From Trinickia sp. Y13 (GTDB taxonomy: Bacteria; Pseudomonadota; Gammaproteobacteria; Burkholderiales; Burkholderiaceae), in assembly GCF_029522115.1 (NCBI RefSeq), contig NZ_JAKWFK010000005.1, forward strand, positions 62,001 to 126,000: a DNA stretch of 64,000 nt. The letters run 5' to 3'. Shown here piece after piece: positions 54,517 to 62,331 of this stretch (position 1 is the stretch's first letter; each line of letters opens with the position of its first letter). The notes below the pieces were generated by a model. It did not search any database. It was not told where the DNA came from and worked only from the letters and a program-made list of their open reading frames with translations. The position numbers were made by a program, and so were the translations under genes.

Positions 54517-55107
54517 TTAGATCACGAGCCGTGAGATCTTCGTGCCTTCCAGCGAAACGCCGGCCATCAATCCCGCGTTCGTGAGCACGAACGCTTCCAC
54601 CGGACCCGTCGCGGTCGACGTGTCGACATTGCCGTTCGCACCGACGCGCACCACGGCGACGGTGGCGTCGACCCCGGCCGCCCAGCCTTGGCTGTGCGTG
54701 AATTTATCGAGGGCCTCTTGCGTCATGAAGAGCATGATGATGGCTTTCGACTGCGCGCCGATCTGCAGCCCGAACGAGGCCGCTGCAATGCTGTAATAGC
54801 CGCTCGTTTGCCCGCCGATGCGTAGCGAGCCTTGCCCGTATTGCCCGCCCACCCAGAAGCCTGCGGAGATGACCGAGGGGAACACGAGTACGCCGCGCGC
54901 GCTGCTGACGAGCTCGCGCGACCCACGCACTGTCGAGTAAAGACGAGCGAGCGTTGCGTCGACGTCGGCGTCGATCGACGCGCGCCGTCCGGCGTTGGCC
55001 TCGGGCGTGGCGCTCGAGGAGGGCGGCGTGGTCGTGCATCCCGAGAGCGCGAGTCCGCTCGAGGCGAGCGCGGCGCCCGTCAGTGCGATGAATCGGCGGC
55101 GTTGCAT
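54517..55107 (-). CDS. Ysc84-domain lipoprotein
   Basis: A 196-residue lipoprotein. The signal peptide MQRRRFIALTGAALASSGLALSGC ends with a lipobox (LSGC), and the Ysc84/SYLF domain occupies about 55-190 (SARGVLVFPSVISAGFWVGGQYG; SFGLQIGAQSKAIIMLFM). SYLF domains bind lipids in eukaryotes; the bacterial role is unclear. TAT-like twin Arg are seen in RRR. The start at 55107 has AGGAGG upstream. Single gene. Confidence 0.88.
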   Translation of the reverse strand: MQRRRFIALTGAALASSGLALSGCTTTPPSSSATPEANAGRRASIDADVDATLARLYSTVRGSRELVSSARGVLVFPSVISAGFWVGGQYGQGSLRIGGQTSGYYSIAAASFGLQIGAQSKAIIMLFMTQEALDKFTHSQGWAAGVDATVAVVRVGANGNVDTSTATGPVEAFVLTNAGLMAGVSLEGTKISRLVI

Positions 55108-55234
55108 GAATCCTCCTGATAAGACGCACGATCGGATGACGGCCTGTAGCGAGATGCGTGGCACTCGGCACAGGCCGCAAGACTACACAATACGAAGACA
55201 CCTCAAACGCCGCGGGAGTTCAGTCTTATTCGTC

Positions 55235-57355
55235 TCAATGAGGGACCTCCACCACGCCGTGGCGCGCCTCGATCGCGTTGCTGCCCGGGTTCGATTGAAT
55301 CGCGGGCAAGTTGGCCGTGGACAGGGCCGGGGCCGCACCGGGCGTGCCGCCGCGCGGCACGGTGCGGATGACTTGCGACGGCGGCAGCGGCGCGCCCTCG
55401 TGCAAATGACGCCACATGAGGTCGAGCGCTTGGAGGTAGTAGTAATGGACCGGCACGAAGCGCGTATCGAAACCGGGCACGCCGAGGAACGCGTCGAAGT
55501 GCTGGCCGTTGGTTACCTCATACAGCGAGACCTGGCTGCGTCCGCCTTCTCGCAGGCTGTTCGCCGCGAGGTAAGCGCGCGAAGCGTGATTGATCGGGAC
55601 CAGCGCGTCGCTGCGGCCTTGGACGAGAATCGCGGGCTTGCCGTGCAAGTCGGCTTCGACGCTGACGGCGCGCACACTCATGCGCATACGCGGGTCGTGC
55701 TGCGTCCAAAGGCGGCGCATGCATACGGCGCCCGCAAAGCTTGCGTCGGGCGTAGCGAGCCGGTGATCGGCCGCTGCCGTCGTCCCATCGCCATAGACGA
55801 GGCTGATGCCATTGGTCGGGGGAATCCCGTTGCCGAGGCCGAAAACGGTCGGCATGGGCGAGACGGCCGGCGGCACGCCTGCCGCGCCCGTCGCCGGGTT
55901 CGTCGTGCCGAAGCTGAAGCCGCAAAGGTTATCGAGCACGCTCGAGCGCGTATAAGCGTTCGCGTAAGTTACGGCGACGGCCGGCTCGGCCTGGGAGTCC
56001 CACATCGGTGCTTGCAGCAAGTCCGAATCGGCTTCGTAGCCCGCGGCATGCAGTTGCGCGAGCGCATCGTCGGCTTGCGCTTGCAGGTCGGCGCCTTTCA
56101 CGTAGCCGGCCGCCGCGAGCGAGGCGCAGCGCGCTTGCCGAATCGCCGTGGTGCGCGCAAGCGGTAGCGCGGTCAGATAAGGCGCACCGGTTGCGGCTTG
56201 TGCAAGCGCCGCGCACGGTTGCAGCAGATTGGCGAGCGTCACGTAATCGGCCAGCGGTTTGCCTGCTTGAGCGATCGGCTGGCCGCCTTCGAGGACGCGA
56301 GCTCGATGGGGCATGTCTACGTTGATCTGCGGCTCGCCCACGACGACCGCCGTGATCCACCCGCGTTTGTCTTGCTCGGCTGCGGCGAGCGATGCGCCGC
56401 CGCCGTTGCTGACCGAGGCGGCGATCGTCGTGATGCTGCCCGGCTCATAGCGCACGCGATGGTGCGAGCCCGCGGCGGCCGGACCGAATTGGTGGTTCAA
56501 CACCCAGTAGGCGAATTGAACCGCTTCGAGCGTGTCCGTGCCCCAATCCTGCTCCGGGTTTTGTTGCGAATGAGCGTGTTTGAATGCGTACCGATAGGGG
56601 AAGGCTGCGTTGTAGCGCGCGAGGTCGCTCGCGCTCGCATCGACCGTGAACAGGCTTTTCTTGCCTGCGCTCGCGGCGTCGGCAAGCAGCCCGTCGATGA
56701 GCGTGACCTGCCCCGTCATCAGATCTTGCGCGCCGTTGCCCGAGCCTTTGTCGGTATAGGCGACCGCGCAGCCGCGCTTGAGCCCCCATTCGCCTGCTGC
56801 GGAAATGGCGCCGTAGACGCCTCGCGAGCCCGACGATGTCGCGGTGACGATGCAAGGTTTCTGCGGATCGAATTGCGTGGGCACTTGCACCATCAACGTG
56901 ACGTTTTGCTTACCGCTGCCATTGTCCGCATAGGCGATGTATTCGGCGCCGGCGATCTTTCCTTCGCCGAGGGTGTCGTTGCCGTCGACGTCGATATTGG
57001 GACCCCAGAATCGTCCATAACCGCCATTGGCCGTCATATCGACGAGCGCGCGGTAGTTCGACCAGATCGCTAGCCGGCGCAATTCGGCTGCGGTTGGGCT
57101 AGCGGGGTTCGCGATCGTGGGTGCGGGCCCCGCGAGCCCGGTTTTGCCGAGCCCGGCCGTGAGCAAGTCGTCGCTGACGCCGTCGTAGGTCGTGGCGCTC
57201 AAGCTGCTTGGGACGACGAACCACGGCAAGCGATCGACATGGGATCGCGCGCCGTCGCGATCATCCGCACGCGCCGTGGACGAGAACGATGCGCAGGCAA
57301 TCGCCGCGCCCGTGAGTAGAACCGCAAGGGGAGTTGCAAGAGGAGTGGCTTTCAT
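55235..57355 (-). CDS. 3-hydroxybutyrate oligomer hydrolase
   Basis: A 706-residue secreted or periplasmic esterase. Signal peptide at residues 1-30 (LAVLLTGAAIACASFSSTARA). The nucleophile lies in SVSNGGGASLAAAE, the unusual GxSxG-replacing motif of this family, with TATSSGSRGVYGAI, NHQFGP and a C-terminal LVPINHASRAY/NGQHFDAF region carrying the probable Asp and His. The family hydrolyses D-3-hydroxybutyrate oligomers formed from poly-3-hydroxybutyrate. GGAG precedes the chosen ATG. Stands alone between the lipoprotein and a LysR gene. Confidence 0.9.
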   Translation of the reverse strand: MKATPLATPLAVLLTGAAIACASFSSTARADDRDGARSHVDRLPWFVVPSSLSATTYDGVSDDLLTAGLGKTGLAGPAPTIANPASPTAAELRRLAIWSNYRALVDMTANGGYGRFWGPNIDVDGNDTLGEGKIAGAEYIAYADNGSGKQNVTLMVQVPTQFDPQKPCIVTATSSGSRGVYGAISAAGEWGLKRGCAVAYTDKGSGNGAQDLMTGQVTLIDGLLADAASAGKKSLFTVDASASDLARYNAAFPYRYAFKHAHSQQNPEQDWGTDTLEAVQFAYWVLNHQFGPAAAGSHHRVRYEPGSITTIAASVSNGGGASLAAAEQDKRGWITAVVVGEPQINVDMPHRARVLEGGQPIAQAGKPLADYVTLANLLQPCAALAQAATGAPYLTALPLARTTAIRQARCASLAAAGYVKGADLQAQADDALAQLHAAGYEADSDLLQAPMWDSQAEPAVAVTYANAYTRSSVLDNLCGFSFGTTNPATGAAGVPPAVSPMPTVFGLGNGIPPTNGISLVYGDGTTAAADHRLATPDASFAGAVCMRRLWTQHDPRMRMSVRAVSVEADLHGKPAILVQGRSDALVPINHASRAYLAANSLREGGRSQVSLYEVTNGQHFDAFLGVPGFDTRFVPVHYYYLQALDLMWRHLHEGAPLPPSQVIRTVPRGGTPGAAPALSTANLPAIQSNPGSNAIEARHGVVEVPH

Positions 57356-57476
57356 CGGTGTCTCCATGCAATGCTTGTTGAGCGTGGGCGCGCGGTGCGC
57401 CGTTTTTCGATGCGAAGACCCTGCGTGACACTGCCATGACATCGACGCGCAGCACGAGCGTGAAGAGCGGGGCGCG

Positions 57477-58469
57477 TTACCGTCGGTCGATCACGCGATT
57501 GTGAGCAAACTTGCTGGGGCCATCAACTTTTGTTTTCCCTGCGACGTTCGCAAGCCCATTATTAGCGTGAACAGGCCCGAGTGCCGTCAAATGTTCGACG
57601 AGCCTCTGGGCGGCCGGCTGCAATGCTTCGTAGTCCTTGAAGCACACGGCGAATCGGCGCTCGGCCCATGCATCGGTCAGCGCAACGATCTTCACGTCGA
57701 AAAGCCGGGCGTAGGTTCGCCCCACTTCGGCAGGCACGACGCTGATGCCGAGGTTGGCCGCCACGACGCGAAACGTTGCGTCGAGCGTGGAGACGATCAT
57801 GCGATACGACACGCTGCGTCCCAGCGCGGCTGCGGCCCGGCGCAGCATGGTGTGCACGGCCGTCGACGGCGGCAAGCCCACATGCTCGTAATCGAGCGTT
57901 TGCTCGAACGAAAGCGATGTGTGGCGCGCAAGCGAGTGGCCGGGATGGACGGCCAACGCCAAATGGTCGTGCCGGTAGGGGCGGTGCGTGAGTCCCTGCA
58001 GATCGGCATTGTCCCAACAGACGCCGATCGAGGTTTCGCCGTCGCGCACGCGCCGCACGAGTTCGAGCGAGATTTGCTCGTCGACGCTGACCTTCACGTT
58101 CTCGTGCTCGGGCTGACGCAGAAACGAGGCGATATCGTCGAGCAACGTCTCGGCAATGGCCGATGCCGATGCGCATACCGTTACGCTGCCGACGAGCCCG
58201 CGCTTGAAACCCGCGACATCGTTGGCGATCCGCTCCATCGTAAAGAGCGCGGTGCGCGCATGTTCGAGCAGGACGATGCCGGCCGGCGTCGGTTGCACGC
58301 CGCGGCGGGTGCGCACGAGGAGCGGGACCGCCAGATCGTTTTCGAGCTGCGCGATGCGTTTGCTGATCGCCGACGGCTCGATGTGCATTTCTTCGGCGGC
58401 CCGCGCCATATTGCGGTGATCGCAGACCGCCACGAACAGGCGCAGCGTCTTCAAGTCGATGTCACGCAT
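57477..58469 (-). CDS. LysR-family transcriptional regulator
   Basis: A 330-residue regulator. The N-terminal helix-turn-helix is LRLFVAVCDHRNMARAAEEM, then HIEPSAISKRIAQLENDLAVPLLVR, and the co-inducer domain is at about 95-300. The start at 58469 (MRDIDLKTLR) is preferred, as the longer frame adds an unconserved tail. It is divergent from the HMG-CoA-lyase-like gene and probably controls it, as is usual for LysR proteins. Confidence 0.9.
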   Translation of the reverse strand: MRDIDLKTLRLFVAVCDHRNMARAAEEMHIEPSAISKRIAQLENDLAVPLLVRTRRGVQPTPAGIVLLEHARTALFTMERIANDVAGFKRGLVGSVTVCASASAIAETLLDDIASFLRQPEHENVKVSVDEQISLELVRRVRDGETSIGVCWDNADLQGLTHRPYRHDHLALAVHPGHSLARHTSLSFEQTLDYEHVGLPPSTAVHTMLRRAAAALGRSVSYRMIVSTLDATFRVVAANLGISVVPAEVGRTYARLFDVKIVALTDAWAERRFAVCFKDYEALQPAAQRLVEHLTALGPVHANNGLANVAGKTKVDGPSKFAHNRVIDRR

Positions 58470-58519
58470 TGGAATGCCCGTGGGGTATGAAGTTGAGATG
58501 CGGCTTGTTGGGTTTCCGA

Positions 58520-58542
58520 TTTGGAATGTCTCCGCTTCCAAA
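58520..58542. promoter_or_regulatory. probable LysR binding site
   Basis: TTTGGAA-TGTCTCCGC-TTCCAAA is a 7-bp perfect inverted repeat with a 9-bp spacer in the 162-bp divergent gap. A copy of the half GGAATGTCT recurs at 58564-58572. The layout fits the recognition and activation sites of LysR regulators. Confidence 0.6.
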
Positions 58543-58631
58543 ATAACGCTTGATGGACGAGCGGGAATGTCTAAAGTTAGCACACGGCCGGCGAGTAAGC
58601 GACCGGCGAATCACCGGAGACGATCTTTACG

Positions 58632-59588
58632 ATGAAGTCATTCCCTACCCGCGCAATCGTCAGAGAAGTGGGCCTGCGCGATGGTCTGCAGAGCATTCGA
58701 ACGATCCTGCCCACGGCTCGAAAATGCGAATGGATACGCCGGGCCTACGAGGCGGGTCAGCGCGAAATGGAGGTCGGCTCGTTCGTTCCCGCCCGCTTGA
58801 TGCCGCAGTTGGCCGATACTGCCGAGCTCGTCGCCTACGCCAAGCGCTTGCCGGGCCTGGTCGTGTCGGTGCTCGTGCCGAACTTGAAAGGCGCGGAGCG
58901 TGCGTTCGAAGTGCAAGCGCATGCGCTGCTCGTGCCGTTATCGGCGAGTCGCGCACATAGCCTCGCCAACTTGCGCCGGACACCGGACGAAGTGATCGCC
59001 GAGATCGCGCGGATACGATCGGCGCGCGACGCATCGGGCTCGCGAACGCGTATCGAGGTGGGCATCAGCACGGCCTTCGGCTGCACGATTCAAGGAGAAG
59101 TGACGCAGCAAGAGGTCCTGCGTTGCATGCAGGCCGCACTCGATGCGGGCGCCGATCAAGTTGGCTTGGCCGATACGGTGGGATATGCGGGGCCTGGGGC
59201 CGTGCGCGCCCTGTTCGAGAAAGCACGCGGCATCGCAGGGCAAGCGCTGGCCTGCGCGCACTTCCACGATACGAGGGGCCTTGCATTGGCTAACGTCTAT
59301 GCTGCGCTCGAAGCCGGTATCGAGCGGTTCGACGCATCGCTGGGCGGGATCGGCGGCTGTCCCCATGCGCCCGGTGCGAGCGGTAACGCATCGAGTGAGG
59401 ACCTCGTCTTCATGCTCGAAGAGATGGGCGTGCATACCGGCATCGACATCGAACGTTTGCTGGCGCTGCGCGCTCAATTGCCCGCTTGGTTGCCCGGCGA
59501 GACGTTGCACGGCGCGCTTGCGCGAGCCGGTTTGCCGAAGCCATCGGCCACGGGCACCTCCCACCCTCTTGCGAGCGAGATCCAATGA
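58632..59588 (+). CDS. HMG-CoA lyase-like enzyme
   Basis: A 318-residue DRE-TIM lyase. Motifs: REVGLRDGLQSI near residue 11, the metal-binding HFHDTRGLALAN and the catalytic-Cys loop GGIGGCPHAPGASGN. These are those of 3-hydroxy-3-methylglutaryl-CoA lyase, which cleaves HMG-CoA to acetyl-CoA and acetoacetate. The 4-bp overlap with a CoA-transferase gene suggests it acts on a CoA ester of an organic acid, so a related substrate is possible. Confidence 0.87.
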   Translation: MKSFPTRAIVREVGLRDGLQSIRTILPTARKCEWIRRAYEAGQREMEVGSFVPARLMPQLADTAELVAYAKRLPGLVVSVLVPNLKGAERAFEVQAHALLVPLSASRAHSLANLRRTPDEVIAEIARIRSARDASGSRTRIEVGISTAFGCTIQGEVTQQEVLRCMQAALDAGADQVGLADTVGYAGPGAVRALFEKARGIAGQALACAHFHDTRGLALANVYAALEAGIERFDASLGGIGGCPHAPGASGNASSEDLVFMLEEMGVHTGIDIERLLALRAQLPAWLPGETLHGALARAGLPKPSATGTSHPLASEIQ

Positions 59589-60733
59589 GCGCCGCGTCCT
59601 CGCTACCTCTCTCGGGCATTCGTGTCGTCGAGTTCACGCATATGGTGATGGGGCCGACCTGCGGCATGATCCTCGCCGATCTCGGCGCCGAGGTGATCAA
59701 AGTCGAACCGCCCGGCGGCGACAAGACGCGCCGGCTTCCGGGTCTGGGGATCGGCTTCTTCCGCACCTTCAATCGCAACAAGAAGAGCGTGGTGATCGAC
59801 ATCGCGACGCCGCAAGGGCAGGCGCAGGCCGCCGAACTGATCGGCGAATGCGACGTGGTGATCGAGAACTTCCGGCCCGGCTTGATGCGCGAGTTCGGGC
59901 TCGACTACGAGACGCTCAGCGCACGCTACCCGCGGCTCGTCTATGCATCGCACAAGGGCTTTCTCCCAGGGCCGTACGAGAAGCGGCTCGCGCTCGACGA
60001 AGTCGTGCAGATGATGGGCGGCCTCGCCTATATGACCGGCCCGGTGGGGCGCCCGCTGCGCGCCGGGGCCTCGGTCAACGACATCATGGGCGGCATGTTC
60101 GGCGCGATCGGGATCTTGGCGGCGCTGCGCGAGCGCGATCGAACGGGGCGCGGGCAAGAAGTGCAAAGCGCGCTGTTCGAAAACTGCGTGTTCTTGTGCT
60201 CGCAGCATATGCAGCAGCATGCGATGACGGGCGAGCCGCTGCCACCGATGCCGGCGCGCGTGTCGGCGTGGAGCGTCTACGATGTTTTCACGCTGGATCA
60301 AGGCGAGCAATTGTTCGTCGGCGCGGTTAGCGACAAGCAATTCGTCGCGCTATGCGGGGTGCTGCAACGCCCCGACTTGGCGGCCGAGCCGCGGTTTGCG
60401 ACGAACGCGCAACGCGTGGCGGCGCGCGGCGAATTGATTCCAATTCTCTCCCAGCTTTTACTGGAGCATCGCGTTGCCGAACTCGTGCCGAAGCTCGAAG
60501 CCGCGGGCATCCCCTATGCCCCGATCGTGCGGCCCGAGCAGTTGCTGGACGACCCGCATCTGAAAGCAAGCGGCGGCCTTGCCCCGATGACGACGGAGGA
60601 CGGTGGCACGACCGACGTCGTGTTGCTGCCGTTGACGATGGGCGGCCGGCGGCCGGGGGTGCGGCAGGCGTTGGCCCGAATAGGGGAGCACACCCAGGAG
60701 ATATTGGGGCGGATCAAAGCGCGAGTGGGATAG
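59585..60733 (+). CDS. CaiB/BaiF-family CoA-transferase
   Basis: A 382-residue class III CoA-transferase. Recognised by PLSGIRVVEFTHMVMGPTCG, ADLGAEVIKVEPPGGDKTR, FFRTFNRNKKSVVIDI and ENFRPGLMREFGLDYE, where the conserved Asp near residue 155-175 should form the acyl intermediate. It would transfer CoA to the acid later cleaved by the lyase (inference). Start at 59585 overlaps the lyase stop. Confidence 0.9.
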   Translation: MSAASSLPLSGIRVVEFTHMVMGPTCGMILADLGAEVIKVEPPGGDKTRRLPGLGIGFFRTFNRNKKSVVIDIATPQGQAQAAELIGECDVVIENFRPGLMREFGLDYETLSARYPRLVYASHKGFLPGPYEKRLALDEVVQMMGGLAYMTGPVGRPLRAGASVNDIMGGMFGAIGILAALRERDRTGRGQEVQSALFENCVFLCSQHMQQHAMTGEPLPPMPARVSAWSVYDVFTLDQGEQLFVGAVSDKQFVALCGVLQRPDLAAEPRFATNAQRVAARGELIPILSQLLLEHRVAELVPKLEAAGIPYAPIVRPEQLLDDPHLKASGGLAPMTTEDGGTTDVVLLPLTMGGRRPGVRQALARIGEHTQEILGRIKARVG

Positions 60734-60828
60734 CGAAGCGATCGCATCGCACTGGGCCCTTTATCGTCGCCATTGGCCAGCGATTTTTACGTTCGGCCAA
60801 GAGCGGTTTCACTTAATTTAGTAGTCCT

Positions 60829-60844
60829 AATCGATTAATCGATT
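60829..60844. promoter_or_regulatory. palindrome upstream of the MFS gene
   Basis: AATCGATTAATCGATT is a perfect 16-bp palindrome made of two ATCGAT units, 33 bp before the transporter ATG. It may be an operator or may be chance in an AT-richer stretch. Confidence 0.5.
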
Positions 60845-60877
60845 CCGCCGAAGATGCGGAACCTCACGGAGACAAAC

Positions 60878-62317
60878 ATGCAACCTATAGTGGATAGCGG
60901 TATGCTGCCGCTCGCGCGAACGACGTTCGACGACGCGGCATTAGCGGCGCCGCGCCTGGCCGCGCGGATCGATCGGCTGCCCGCATCTCGTCATCTCTGG
61001 CTGCTCGTGTTCCTCATCTCGATCGGCGGATTCTTCGAAGTCTACGACCTGATTTTCACGGGGTATATCGCCCCGGGCGTGGCCAAGAGCGGTTTGCTGA
61101 AGACGACGACGGCGGCGTTCTTTGGCCTGAACGGGATCGCGGGCTTCATTGCCGCCACCTTCGCGGGTCTATTTGTCGGCACCTTCGCGCTTGGATGGCT
61201 GCCCGATCGCTACGGACGCCGGTCGGTGTTCACCTTTTCGTTGCTCTGGTACTCGTTTGGCTCGATCGCGATGGCGTTGCAGCATACGTCGGAAGGACTG
61301 GTGCTCTGGCGGTTCATCACGGGGATCGGCGTCGGCATCGAGATCGTGACGATCGACAGCTACGTGACCGAACTCGTTCCGCAATCGATGCGCGGTCGGG
61401 CGATGGCGTTCAATCAGGCGGTCATGTTCATGGCCGCACCCGTCGCCGCGCTGCTCTCGTACTGGCTCGTACCGACGAGTGCGTTCGGCCTCGAGGGATG
61501 GCGGTGGGTGATGCTGGCCGGAGCGGGCGGGGCGGTGCTCGTTTGGTTCATTCGCAGAGCCGTGCCTGAAAGCCCGCGTTGGCTGGCGGCGCATGGGCAA
61601 TTCGAACGCGGCGAACAAATCGTGTGCGAGATGGAGCACAGGGCGCAAGCCGACTTGGGGCGGGCGTTGCCTGAACCTGCTTCGGTGTTGCAGGTGCCCC
61701 CGCATCGGCGCGCGTCGTTGGCCGAACTTTGGCAAGCGCCTTATCGCGCTCGCTTGGCGCTCCTGATCGTCTTCAACTTTTGCCAGGCGATCGGATATTA
61801 CGGCTTCGCGAACTGGGTGCCGACGCTGCTGGTGGGACAAGGCGTGACCGTCACGAAAAGCCTGTTGTATTCGTTCGTGATTGCGATCGCACTTCCGATC
61901 GGGCCGTTGCTCGGCATGTCGATCGCGGACCGGATCGAGCGCAAATGGATCATCGTTGCATCGGCGTTCGCGGTCGTTGTCTTTGGTTTGCTGTTCGCTC
62001 GAGGCGGCGCGGCGTCGTGGCTGATCGTCCTGGGGGTGCTGATCAGTCTCGCGGGGCAACTGATCTCGGTTTCATATCATGCGTATCAGGCCGAATTGTT
62101 TCCTACGGCCGTGCGCTGCCGCGCAAACGGCATCGTCTATTCGGCGAGCCGTGCCGGCGCGATGATGTCGGGGTTCTTGGTGGCTTCGTTGTTGCGCGAC
62201 TTCGGGGTGGGGGGCGTGTTTGCCGGAATCACCGCATGCATGGTAACGGTGATGATTGCGATCGGCGGGTTCGGCCCCCGAACCAACGGCATTCAGCTGG
62301 AAGTGCTGTCGCGGTAA
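60878..62317 (+). CDS. MFS transporter, metabolite:proton symporter type
   Basis: A 479-residue, 12-helix transporter. The motif between helices 2 and 3 is GWLPDRYGRRSVF, and FITGIGVGIEIVTIDSYVTELVPQSMRGRA lies on helices 4-5, as in the sugar/aromatic acid porter families. GGAG before the ATG at 60878 favours that start over 60854. It follows the CoA-transferase by 144 bp and may import the acid that the two enzymes degrade. Confidence 0.88.
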   Translation: MQPIVDSGMLPLARTTFDDAALAAPRLAARIDRLPASRHLWLLVFLISIGGFFEVYDLIFTGYIAPGVAKSGLLKTTTAAFFGLNGIAGFIAATFAGLFVGTFALGWLPDRYGRRSVFTFSLLWYSFGSIAMALQHTSEGLVLWRFITGIGVGIEIVTIDSYVTELVPQSMRGRAMAFNQAVMFMAAPVAALLSYWLVPTSAFGLEGWRWVMLAGAGGAVLVWFIRRAVPESPRWLAAHGQFERGEQIVCEMEHRAQADLGRALPEPASVLQVPPHRRASLAELWQAPYRARLALLIVFNFCQAIGYYGFANWVPTLLVGQGVTVTKSLLYSFVIAIALPIGPLLGMSIADRIERKWIIVASAFAVVVFGLLFARGGAASWLIVLGVLISLAGQLISVSYHAYQAELFPTAVRCRANGIVYSASRAGAMMSGFLVASLLRDFGVGGVFAGITACMVTVMIAIGGFGPRTNGIQLEVLSR

Positions 62318-62331
62318 GAGCCGTCCCGCAG

